Of a stretch of DNA of 35,041 nucleotides, positions 14,854 through 25,016 are shown piece by piece. This stretch comes from Bigelowiella natans CCMP2755 (lineage: Eukaryota > Cercozoa > Chlorarachniophyceae). How positions within the stretch are numbered: position 1 is the stretch's first letter; the number at the start of each line of letters is the position of its first letter. A program made the translations under genes and the position numbers. Below the pieces are notes generated by a model. The model had not been told where the DNA came from, did no database searches, and saw only the letters and a program-made list of their open reading frames with translations. The DNA is taken from positions 60,001-95,041 of the forward strand of contig ADNK01001802.1 of NCBI GenBank assembly GCA_000320545.1, written 5' to 3'.

Positions 14854-15554
14854 TCCACAGTAGCTTGTCTTTCCCGCAACACTTTTTGTGCCCCCTCTCG
14901 CTTTTCTGGTGTTTGCAGTTGCTGCACTCTGGCACCAGCTGCAAGGTCAAGACAAGAGGCACTCCGACAGCTCGTTGTGCGTTCGAAATCACACGCATGT
15001 CAATCGACTGCCGAGTCAGGATTTGATGCACACGTCTTCTCCAGTTCTGGCACGGGCAGCTGTGCATTTCGACACGTCTAGATCCAGAGATGTGTGAGCT
15101 CAAGTGTCCAAGATGTTCCAGAGAAAGTCCAGAAATTCTCTTCACCACATCGAGCAAGAACAGAAATTGGAGAATCCTGGTCCCGGGTGTGGGGTGTGTG
15201 CTGGTGTGCTCTGAAAAGTTGCTCACAACGCAAGCTGGTGAGGAAAGAAACAAACAAGAAAGATGGAAAGAAACTTTGTTGGAATCGACCAGACTTCCAA
15301 GAGTGTTGTTGCATGCCATGTTAGCACCTAGGCATGACACTTGCAAAGTGCTGAACGGAATGCCTCGAGCCAAGAACAAGCTTCCCAGAGTCAGGGCATC
15401 TGAATTTGAAAAATGTTCTCCTGTTATTCTGTTTGTTGGTGAGAATTGAGGGAATTTCGGATGAGCGACAAGCAATAATAACAGTTTAAATTTGCTAGTT
15501 TGCTAGCTATCTATTTGTCTGAAAATAATAACCAGGGCAGCAGTAGTAGCACAG

Positions 15555-15665
15555 TCCCCTCCTCCTCCTCCTCCTGACTACAAGCAGCCTCTGGATAATA
15601 CCCATGCTGTCCAAACTGGTGATCTTGCTACATGTCTAACCGAATTGTATCGTTTATCGTTCCGA
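15555..15665 (+). CDS. Candidate upstream exon of the phosphofructokinase gene
   Basis: An acceptor-like CACAG precedes 15555 and a GT follows 15665. In phase 0 the 111 nt encode 37 residues with six prolines and a plausible helix (TGDLATCLTELYRLSFR), and would join in frame to an acceptor at 15729 (TCCAG before AGTGAG). No start codon is inside, so a further exon upstream would be needed. It would replace the first six residues of the model that starts at 15711. Confidence 0.3.
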
Positions 15666-15710
15666 GTTTGTAGTATGGAATGAGCTGATGCTGAACCCGG
15701 GTGGGGGGGA

Positions 15711-16206
15711 ATGTTTGTGTGCGTCCAGAGTGAGTACCCAAAAACAATCGCCACAGCCGTCGGAGCAGCGGGATGTGTTGCGGCCGGGCTATACCTTTAT
15801 ACAAAGTACATTGTTGTCGCAGCACATACATACGTACACATGAGGACAAGCATTGTTACATTGCACAATAGACTACTAATACTACCCTCCCCTTACCTAC
15901 CCCTACTTAATTAATTTGCCACCTCCATTTTAATTTGGTGTTCAAGATCGCGGACGGATGAGGAGTTTTCTCTGGATGAATGCAGTGCGATGCCAATGAA
16001 AGTCAACCTATAGAATAACCCCCTTTCTTAACCTATGTGCTGCACAAGATCATTAATTAGACACGATGACCTCCCCATAATTTAACATCCTACACCCAGA
16101 CGTCAGCACTGAAATTTCCTGAGATTACCGGAGCTGACAAAGCAAACCATTTTTCTTCCAGGCAGAAGAAAATGAAGGTTGATTAGTGTTCTGAATGAGA
16201 ACTGCC

Positions 16207-16241
<35 letters not shown>

Positions 16242-16692
16242 ATATATTATTGTCTCTTGTTTGCTCAACACAACACTGTTTTAGGAGCTTCCAGACGAAT
16301 ATTTCTACATACCAAAATCAAAGAAGGAAGGGGATGAGAAGGATAAAAAGAGTGACGACCATTGTTTGGAGAATAATCCCATTCAAATACTCAAGACGAA
16401 AATAGTAACTCATAATTTGTAGCAGCAGCCTCGTTCTTGCTCTCAGTCAGCAGCAGTCACGATAACATGCTCTATCTGTAGGCAAAAGTTGACCACGTGC
16501 GTGACTACGTCAAGAACTTAAAATGGAGAGAAAATAGATTTCAGAGATCTATGGCCTCTCGCATTGATAAAGGTGAAATCATCTCTGAGCAAGGAAATCT
16601 TTAGAACTAAGTAGTAGCGACAAGTGACATACATGGTTTTCTCATGTTTCTATCATTTTCAATGTTCTCACCTTGGCTGGAATGGGGAGGAC

Positions 16693-16740
<48 letters not shown>

Positions 16741-17988
16741 GACATGGATTTTTTGACACGACGTTAGAATAGAATTCGTACGCACGGTTGCATTTGTTGA
16801 TATGTTTTTAACGATGGTGTATATAGGTACCCCCAAGGGCAGAATCTATGGGTCTTACACCAACGATAATGATGTGGTGTGTACGTAGTAGTAGGGAACA
16901 ATCGCTATTTTGTTGCAGCAGTCAAAATCACTTAAATACGATTACCAATGATTGTGGGGATGATCCATGACGTGGTAGATAGCTGCTATGTTCATAGAGT
17001 ACAAAGTACCATATCATCAATACCATCATCAACAACAACTACTTCATCGTTATTTTCATCATTTCAATTCCATCGTTCTTCCAAAGACTGGTTTAAATAG
17101 AAGGCGAGAAGAATAAGATGATGGGAAAGAGGGGGGGAACGAGGATCTTCCATTATTCTCTTCGTAAAGACAGCACTATAATACGTGACTATATGGAAAA
17201 ATAACAACCCCTTAACACAGGTGCTCTTTGATATCGTGAGAGGAGACAAAAGCAAGGTAGATATAGTACCATTTCTTGTTTCTTAAATTACTCGTTCTGC
17301 ATGTCTATTTCTCTTCTTCCTGGGGCAATCAGCGAGCGGGAACGAGGACGATTTGTTGGTTTGTGATATTATCGTGATACAGATCTTTAGAGCAGCCCAC
17401 ATGCATTTGAAACATCACAGCACCATTTTTTAAATGGATATTTGACGTTATTATTACCATCAAAGTCGTTATTTCTACCGTTTTTTTGGTTTCAGACCGA
17501 GGCAATGGGGTTTCGCCGTGCAGGGGCTAGAAAGCACATATGCTGGGATGCTAAGCAAGTGTGCGCGTGCATAGTCACGTGTGGGGGGCTCTGCCCAGGT
17601 CTCAACGTCGTTATCAATGAGATCGGTGAGTAGTAGTTGTTGTTGTTAGTAGTAGTATTAGTATTAGTAGTAGTAATAGTAGTAGTACGTGGTAACTGCG
17701 AAGAGGAAGTTAGATAGAAAAAGAAGATACTAGCCAGAGGGGTAATTACACCCACTTGAGTTGCAAGCCTATAGGCTATATTGACTTCCTCTAAGAGTGG
17801 AGAAGCATTTATGCTGCTACACGCCGCTGATGACGTTATTTTGTTGATTGCGACAGTGGAAGTGCTCTATTTTGAGTACGGCGTCGATAAGATATACGGT
17901 GTAAAGGTGAGATGGCAATGATCTCTAGTACAAATGATGATGACGATGATAGCTATGCAAGCCATGATAATGGTGATGAGGGCGATGG

Positions 17989-18021
<33 letters not shown>

Positions 18022-19222
18022 CAGCAGTGATGGTTGGGATAATGGAGATAGAAGTGCTTCCAAACAACCCCCTCTCATGTTCTCACACACATATACACAT
18101 GCACTACCATTGCAGGGAGGATATCGTGGATTGATGAAGGGTGGGTACGGTTTTACTAAGCTTGACCCTAAGGCTGTATGTGGTATCAACCTGCAAGGAG
18201 GAACTATTCTATGGTCTTCAAGGGGGGGACTTTCTCCAAACTCTTCGGAAGCTGAAGTTGAAGAGTAGGATGATTACCTCACACCAGTCACAGCATCATC
18301 TATCCTCTAATATGCTGCCCATTCCCTTGAAGAAGCAGCTCAGAAAGCAGTGTGGGAGGGTTGAAGGAGAAGTACAATGTATATTATTGTTGCATATATA
18401 TAAATGGTGCTCCTTTTAATTCGATGGATTAATAATACGAGTTTCGGTGGTTTTTCTTCTTGTTCTTGCTGCTTTTCTCCTTCACCAGAGTGTTCCAGAA
18501 GCTAGATACTATAGGATGCAACATGGTAGTAGTTGTAATAATAGTATAATAGTAGTAGGAGGAGGAGGAGGAGTACATCGGAAGTGAGCAATCAAGTTTC
18601 CTAGCTCCCCGAAAGAGAAGAAATAAGAGGAGATGATGATATAGGCTATATGTTGCCATACGATAGTTGGATGTTTATCATTGGACGAGATAATGATGTG
18701 AATGATTGGTTTATGTAATAGCTATTCATCATTGGGGGAGACGGAACCCATAGAGGTAAGTATCAATGTATGCACCACGTCCTTCCTTTCTCGCCCAAAG
18801 CATAGGAATAATAAGAAACTAAGAAACATATATTTTCATAACAATAATGATGATATTACTACTATATGTTGTAATATTTTGTGGAAACGATGATGTGGGT
18901 GGATATGAGGAGGAAGAGGAAAGGGATGAGGAAAATAGAGTCATTAGCCAATCATCACCACAAGACAACGAATCACAAGCCCACGAGCGGCGACTCTACA
19001 ACAATCGATATCATAGGTGCGTATCGACTATATCAGCACGCGAAGAAAAGTCACAGAAAAATGTGCATAGCCGGTAAGACGTTGTGTTGTGTTTGTATTT
19101 ATTGAGCGGAGGGAAGGAGGGAGGGGAGGGGGAGGGGAGGAGACGGGGTGGTAACGACACGGCAATCAACACAAAACTCAATGATAGTCATGAAGGCTGT
19201 AACGATGAGGATTGTAGGTTGT

Positions 19223-19263
<41 letters not shown>

Positions 19264-19367
19264 GTGATAAATGCTGTATTAACAACCCCAAACTATATAA
19301 ATTCAGGCGTCCCAAAGACCATCGATAATGACCTGGTAGTAAATACCACTTGTTTTCATTATTTCAA

Positions 19368-19412
<45 letters not shown>

Positions 19413-19551
19413 CCATGTTCGTAACACCCCTCCCCCCCTCACGTCTTCCTCTTCATCCTTCTTCTCTTATATCAACAGGGGGTCATCGATAGCTCTTTCG
19501 GATTTAACACTGCTGTAGAGCAGGTTGTGTCGTGATATGTCGTGATATTGG

Positions 19552-19583
<32 letters not shown>

Positions 19584-19648
19584 ACAATGTGGGTAGGTAA
19601 TGTGCTACAAAACGGAAAAAGAAGAATTACGTCTCAAAGAGGGGGGGG

Positions 19649-19691
<43 letters not shown>

Positions 19692-21787
19692 AGGGGAGAG
19701 AGAGGACAGAGTAAAAGATATGTGTTAAGGGTTATGTTTTTGTACATCTTTCTCTACTTCTTTGATTGATATATCATCGTGATCATCATCCAACTGCACA
19801 CCTCCTCAATAAATGAATGAATCTTCAGGCAACCAAAGCCATATTCTCCGCTGTGACGGAGGCCACGTGCAACAAGCCGAATGGTAAGTATTAATACACA
19901 TAATACATAATATATTATTGAATATTTATATGCATGTGAAGAGCTGCAATACGCTTTTCCCATTATCTAAGAATCACGATACGAAAATCTAGCATGGACT
20001 GATGATATTCCTCCCGTATTGGTTCTTCTCTTAACATTCTCATCATCATCATGGTCATCATCAGGTGTAGGCATTGTAAAGCTGATGGGGAGGCATGCAG
20101 GCTACATAGCTTGCCATGCGACACTAGCATCTCGGCAGGTAGAAAAGAGAGAAAGAGAGAAAGAGAGAGAGAGTGTGTGTGTAAGGACAGGGAGGACTGT
20201 ATAAGTAGTAATAATACAAAAAGACAGAAATGATGGATTTCAGTTGAAGAATATGGTGTAGTAATAGTAGTAATAGTAGTAGTAGTAATTGTTGTTGTTG
20301 TTGTTGTAGTAACAGCTTACGTGAGAAACTTTAATGAGCGATTGTGTGAAAATGATGATAAATGAGTCATCACTGCTACTAGCTCTCTCCAACGTCGTTC
20401 TTCAAATGGCTCTCAATAACAACAACAATAATAATAACGTGGGTACACGCAGGTTGATATGTGCCTCATTAATGAAGATCCATTCCTGGAGAACAACGTA
20501 AGTACCATCCTTCATTACACCACCTATTTCCTATATTTTTGCTGTGTTGCTGAGGATGATGATGTTGATGATGATGCGGCGTTGATTCTTAGCATATTCA
20601 CGCATTATGATGATGATGATGGTGAAGAAGAAGATGATGATGATAATAACAGTATCAATACTACTGCTATTAGTGCACAAAATCTAATATTGACTAATCA
20701 CCCCCTGTTGGCACGATATCGGCCATTACCATACGAACAAGCCTTCTTCCGAATTCAACCACGATGATCTTTCTCTTCTTCTCTCCCATGTTCATCCTCC
20801 TCTCCCCCCCCCCTTCCTTGCTACTCTATTCTCACTAAGGGCCCAGAGGCCGTAGGGAATTACATCGAAGAAGCTGTTTCACGTAAGGGGTAAGTGGATA
20901 AGTACTGTACTTATGATAACATTACGGGTGGGTGATAATGAGTAGTCACTCTCTCTTCCCTCCTCCTCCTCCTCCTCCTCCTCCTCCTCCTCCTCCTCTT
21001 CCCTTCGTTGCTATTCCTTAGGCATGCGGTGATTGTTGTCGCGGAGGGGGCAGGTTCAACCTACCTGAAGAAACTCAGGCAAAAGCAGGCAGAAGAAGAA
21101 CACCATGAGAATAAGAAGGATGCTAGCGGCAATGAGGTGCCAAGAAGAAAACTGCTGATGAATAGCATGTTGTTGTTGTTGATGATGATGGTGGTGGTGA
21201 CGATGACAATGACGCTGAGAATAGATCTCCACGAGTATTGGATATGGTATAGGAGGGGAAGTTGATCTTTTTCATGTAACAGAGATAATAGTGATAGTTA
21301 GCATGCGTAATGGCGTGAGAGTAGTGTGTTGTAGTATTTCTAATGTCTTTGATTACCTCTTCTCCTTCTCTCCGCAACAACACCAATCCTAACAATAGGC
21401 TCTGGCCTCTCCATGTGAGTTTCTCATCGACTACTTGAAGAAGCATTTCAAATCCAAGTAAGTTGTGTAGCTAGTCTTGTGAGTATGTTGGTGCGGGGAT
21501 AATAGGAAGGGGGGAGCAGCTATGAAGGTGGTAGTAAACACACACGGAACAAGACTAAGTTTGATATAGTGGTAGTAGTGGTGGTGATGATGATGATGGA
21601 TTCATGGGTTGCATCGTGCTGTCAAGGCATTGGTGTGTTTTGCGCGAAAACCTAATATTAGGAGCTTGCTATCATAATTGGAAAAATTACATGATGATGA
21701 TGATGATGATGGCGATGATGATGATGAGTATGTATTTTAAAGTACTGGCTGGAAGTATTTAATACAGTTAATAATATCAATATCAAT

Positions 21788-21830
<43 letters not shown>

Positions 21831-22554
21831 ATATCAGAGGGAAGCCGGTTACTATCAAATACCACGATCCAAGCTATATGATTCGTAGCGTTCCCGCAAA
21901 TGCATCTGACAACGTGTTATGTGTGGTGCTGGCCCAGGTAGCTGCTTTGCGTGTCTAGCATCCCCTCCTCGTGCATAAATGATGAGGAGGAGGAGGAGGA
22001 TGATGATGATAATGATGACCAAACTAGTAGTAGTATAGGTGCTGCATAATAGACTATTGAGTACAGCTTCAATGAACATCTGTTTTGCTATATGTGTGTA
22101 ACTATATATACATATATAATATGCCCCTGTTTGAGCTGCTATACGATGATCTCCATTGCCTTCCTTCCTGATCGACGTCTCAACTAACGTACTCATACGA
22201 TGATGATGCTGTATGATGATAGAATGCCGTGCATGGAGCGATGGCAGGGTATACCGGATTTACCTCAGGAATCGTGAACAACCGAAGTGTCATGATCCCA
22301 ATGCCTGTCATAATGGCCACAAGCCCGTCTTTTCTAAACCCTAAAGGACGCACATGTAATATGTATTTAGAATACAGCAGATCTTTGTGGCCATCTGACC
22401 ATGATGATGGCGACCATGATGATGACGGTTACCACCCTCCAGTATTGAAAGTTGAAATAATTATCGGTTAATATATGATTTAGGGTCAAGAGTTCTTGCA
22501 GCTACCCAGCAGCCTGTCAGCAAAGGCCTGCATGGTTTTATGCAAAGCAGTTAA
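15711..22554 (+). CDS. PFK: Plant-type ATP-dependent 6-phosphofructokinase, 560 aa, 23 exons
   Basis: Phosphorylates fructose 6-phosphate to fructose 1,6-bisphosphate in glycolysis. Exons: 15711-15805, 15947-16001, 16285-16404, 16482-16572, 16827-16876, 17221-17256, 17496-17625, 17857-17906, 18116-18264, 18339-18378, 18722-18755, 19017-19073, 19307-19335, 19479-19523, 19829-19883, 20065-20138, 20453-20497, 20840-20889, 21022-21136, 21399-21457, 21838-21937, 22223-22355, 22484-22554. Phases agree throughout. Motifs in order: nucleotide loop CGGLCPG (about 178-184), GGYRG (210-214), GGDGTH (277-282), PKTIDND (305-311, catalytic Asp), MGRHAG (353-358), EGAG (410-413), [14 protein letters not shown] (472-485). 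GGDGT rather than GGDD argues for ATP, not pyrophosphate, as donor; PKTIDND is usual in plant-type ATP-PFKs. Odd points: the usual GTILGTSRGG reads [10 protein letters not shown], it is followed by a Ser/Glu-rich insert, and residues about 13-31 form a small hydrophobic segment near the N-terminus, possibly a membrane anchor or targeting element. The start is uncertain. Confidence 0.93.
16207..16240. repeat. (CAT)n microsatellite
   Basis: Perfect CAT run in the PFK intron before exon 16285-16404. Confidence 0.9.
16694..16737. repeat. (TA)n microsatellite
   Basis: About 22 TA units in the PFK intron between exons 16482-16572 and 16827-16876. Confidence 0.95.
17630..17687. repeat. TAG/TTG triplet array next to a splice donor
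   Basis: The intron after exon 17496-17625 begins GTGAGTAGTAG and runs as TAG, TTG, TAT and TAA triplets for about 60 bp. Confidence 0.8.
19224..19264. repeat. (GAT)n microsatellite
   Basis: Perfect GAT run in the PFK intron before exon 19307-19335. Confidence 0.9.
19374..19403. repeat. (TA)n microsatellite
   Basis: TA run in the PFK intron between exons 19307-19335 and 19479-19523. Confidence 0.9.
19553..19690. repeat. (TAG)n then (GA)n in one PFK intron
   Basis: A TAG run (19553-19583) about 30 bp after the donor, then a GA run (about 19653-19690), in the intron after exon 19479-19523. Confidence 0.9.
20960..20998. repeat. (CTC)n tract just upstream of an acceptor
   Basis: Thirteen or so CTC units end about 23 bp before the acceptor of exon 21022-21136, where they can act as the polypyrimidine tract. 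Confidence 0.85.
21794..21823. repeat. (AT)n next to an acceptor
   Basis: AT run ending about 15 bp before the acceptor of PFK exon 21838-21937. Confidence 0.9.
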
Positions 22555-23678
22555 AAGGGTAGGAGGGGAGGGAATGGAGGACGAGGAGGAGGAGGAGGAA
22601 CAGCAGCGTACCCACGATCTGAAGCAGAGCTCTGATTTCAGTCAATGCTTAAGGATAGAGTAATCACTTAATCAATTTTTTTTGAACGTCGTTATAAATC
22701 TCACCTTGCTGTGTATAATTAAAAATCTCACCTTGCTGTGTATAATGAGATCGATGATACATGGACGTATGTGTTATGGGGTTCAAATGATTGCGAGAGC
22801 CTGCTAGTAAACATTACATATGCATAGTTAGTCTGCAACTACCATCGGCTTTGCTATACCCATGATTCTATGAGTCGATGTATTACAACAAATGATGAAA
22901 AGTCCTTCTATCGCGCGATGAGCAAAATGCTGCTTGTCATGTGCACGGTGATGCAATGCGGTGATCAACAATGAGCACCTATATAACACTGTGGCCGCGC
23001 AGCTTGGTCAAGTAAACTCTAGATGTACTGTTTAATTGGCGTACATTAGTAAATGAGTGTGTGCGGGACTACTGTTAAGCTAACTCTACAACTGTGTGTG
23101 CATCGCTCGCTCTCTAGCTCTTCTCTCAATAAGGGACGATAATGCAAATACATTGTTGTGCATGTGAGACGGACGGTGTAACAAACTGAAAAAATCTTTT
23201 CAACAGTCGTCATTTTGATGTAGCTATGCAAAGCATGTACATGGACGTACTGCTGCGACTAAGACATCTAGACATGCATGATGTATTTATTACTCGCCGA
23301 TAAACTACCGAGGTCAATAAGATACGCACAATGATCTCATATTTGTGATGACACATGTCATTGTACATCATATTAGCACAGCTAGATAGTCCCTACAGCT
23401 TATTACAACGGCGAACATGTCTAATGTATTATTGATGCATGTGGACGTCCACTAGGAATTAGCCTTGCTTATTTATAATTTGCAGGACATTTGATCAATT
23501 TTAACTATACACGTATGTTTTGCAGCACATACCCTCTATAGATGCATGCCTGCAATAATGACATAAAAGCTGCCGTATGTATCGCCCGCCCTAGCGCAGT
23601 GATTTTATACAATAACGTCAGACGCACGTATATGAATTTAACATTGTTTCGCGCATGGATTATAAAATGGTGTACATA
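22555..23678. other. Convergent spacer between PFK and the DUF707-like gene
   Basis: About 1.1 kb after the PFK TAA. The first part holds AGG/GGA repeats and a 27-bp tandem repeat. The rest is microsatellite-free with CATGCATG-type words. No coding exon, RNA gene or perfect CATGCTAGCATG copy was found. Confidence 0.5.
22696..22746. repeat. 24-bp direct repeat, period 27
   Basis: AAATCTCACCTTGCTGTGTA plus TAAT is present at 22696-22719 and 22723-22746, in the 3' flank of PFK. Confidence 0.95.
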
Positions 23679-24671
23679 TCAATCATCGTCAATGTATTCC
23701 ACAATTCTGATTTTGCTCCACGGTGCGCCATGCCTTTTCACCCATTCATGCAGCTGTGCGGATGGATGCAGATGTCTTGTACTTGGCGCATTTGGGCCAC
23801 CGACCGTACCAGGGCAATGTCCATGATGTTTGGCTGCCATGCCCCCAATTATCCCCATGTTGAAATCATCGTGCTTTGAACGGCAGTAAGGATACATCCA
23901 CAGATCACTACCCCACCCTCTTGCAAGGTAGATATGATCACTAACATCCCACCAACATTCCCAAGCTCTCGCATTGAACACCATGATGAAAGCTTCAATA
24001 CTAGAAACATTGATGATTTTGTGCTTGGCTCTTTGCGGTGTAAAGTTTACTATAGCTCTAGGTGTGGCCCCGTGTATCAATGGAGATACCATATCGAGCT
24101 TGTACCGCGCCATTGCTTGTGCTGCCTGATCCAAGCTGAAGCTCAAAAGCTCTACGTCGTCTTGCATTACGATGACATAGGAGTAATTAGACTGGGAAAC
24201 TAGCATGGGGTGAACAAAGCGCTGCCAGTCTTGATATAATGCCCCAGGAGCGAAGCTCACGTAACACTGTTGCTCCAAGTCTCTAATAAATTTACTTTTG
24301 TTTTGCTTTACGAAGGCACTCCTTTCCACAAAGCTGCCAATGAGACAATCCACCGTGATATTCTTTGATTCCCGCAGCATTCTTATATTGTTAAGAATAA
24401 ATGTCTCGTTTCTATCACATCCAATGCCTAGGACTACGGCTAGAGCTCTTTTCACATCTTTGCTTATTCCCATCTTCGTGGGTTCAGAGAGATCGCCATT
24501 CAAGATTATAGTTGACATTTCATCATTCCGTTCTATAGAAAACTTTTGTGAAAATTCGGCGTAAATAATCGAGAATGTCACAAGAAAGCAGACCCCAAGC
24601 CCTATTCGACCATCGAGGTATTTAACCATGAAATGAACAGGATAGGATCGAGCTTCTTCACGTGCATACAA
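23679..24671 (-). CDS. DUF707-like putative glycosyltransferase, type II membrane protein, 330 aa
   Basis: Single-exon gene, one of only two intron-poor genes here. A short basic N-terminus is followed by a membrane segment at about residues 23-38 (GLGVCFLVTFSIIYAEF), so the rest should face the Golgi or ER lumen, with several Asn-X-Ser/Thr sites. The lumenal domain starts with a strand AVVLGIGCD (about 78-86). An acidic motif QDDVEL (170-175), after YSYVIVM, sits where GT-A enzymes keep their metal-binding acidic pair. Then come a Trp-rich stretch (ARAWECWWDVSDHIYLARGW) and GWGSDLWMYPYC. The order of the acidic motif, AW..CWW and the GWG.D box matches my recollection of DUF707 proteins, a GT-A-like family. 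Donor and acceptor are unknown. The Met at residue 15 is an alternative start. It is head to head with a GT61-like gene across 345 bp, which suggests joint regulation. Confidence 0.75.
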   Translation of the reverse strand: MYAREEARSYPVHFMVKYLDGRIGLGVCFLVTFSIIYAEFSQKFSIERNDEMSTIILNGDLSEPTKMGISKDVKRALAVVLGIGCDRNETFILNNIRMLRESKNITVDCLIGSFVERSAFVKQNKSKFIRDLEQQCYVSFAPGALYQDWQRFVHPMLVSQSNYSYVIVMQDDVELLSFSLDQAAQAMARYKLDMVSPLIHGATPRAIVNFTPQRAKHKIINVSSIEAFIMVFNARAWECWWDVSDHIYLARGWGSDLWMYPYCRSKHDDFNMGIIGGMAAKHHGHCPGTVGGPNAPSTRHLHPSAQLHEWVKRHGAPWSKIRIVEYIDDD

Positions 24672-25016
24672 AACCGCTCAGAACTATTCCTTCCCTCACT
24701 GAGCCCTCAATAGTCTCCTCATGCATGCCGCGGTATGTCTGAAGTCCATGCTGTGATAAGTGCCCTCCCCCCCAATAGATTAGGAGAGCAATCCCCCTAC
24801 AGGCTTTCCGATCAGTTTCAGCAGCAGCCAGCCACGTAGGGCTCCTATTTTCTTTGGCTTTAGGTGTTTTTACCTTGTCGCAACATTAAAACGGAACGAA
24901 TTTAGATACAAAAAACAGAGAGCTAGCGATGCCGCTCCCCCCTTAACTTCCCTCAGACGAGCGGAAATAGCGCCTCTAAGTAACTAGATATTGGATCCGT
25001 ATAGGCATCAGGCTAC
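24672..25016. promoter_or_regulatory. Divergent promoter region of two glycosyltransferase-like genes
   Basis: 345 bp between the start codons of the minus-strand DUF707-like and plus-strand GT61-like genes. It contains C-rich runs (near 24763-24798 and 24937-24942) and no microsatellite. I see no clear TATA box. Its short length makes a bidirectional promoter likely, but that is inference. Confidence 0.5.

Larger units (their letters stand above)
14213..15540. other. Anonymous intergenic block rich in TGCTAG/GCTAGC
   Basis: About 1.3 kb between the PPR and phosphofructokinase genes that differs sharply from its surroundings: almost no microsatellites, more balanced base content, and repeated TGCTAG, GCTAGC, TCTAGA and CATGC words. 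Long frames are open on both strands (for example 14539-15081 and 15090-15449 on +, 14846-15475 on -). None has recognisable protein character or splice borders, so I call none a gene. It also holds two perfect CATGCTAGCATG palindromes and a 13-bp direct repeat. It could be an untranslated RNA locus, a decayed element or regulatory spacer. Confidence 0.5.

Noticed and set aside
14539-15081. 180-aa plus-strand frame, and a 209-aa minus-strand frame at 14846-15475
   Set aside because: They overlap on opposite strands in a block of CTAG/CATG words, lack recognisable domains and have no splice or start context. Openness is better explained by composition.
15729-15805. Gly/Ala-rich segment as a separate small membrane-protein gene
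   Set aside because: Its donor phase fits exon 15947-16001, which leads in frame into the PFK exons, so it is more simply the PFK N-terminus.
17912-18268. Asp-rich open frame upstream of PFK exon 18116-18264
   Set aside because: The Asp run is a GAT microsatellite in an intron; the exon begins at the acceptor TTGCAG before 18116.
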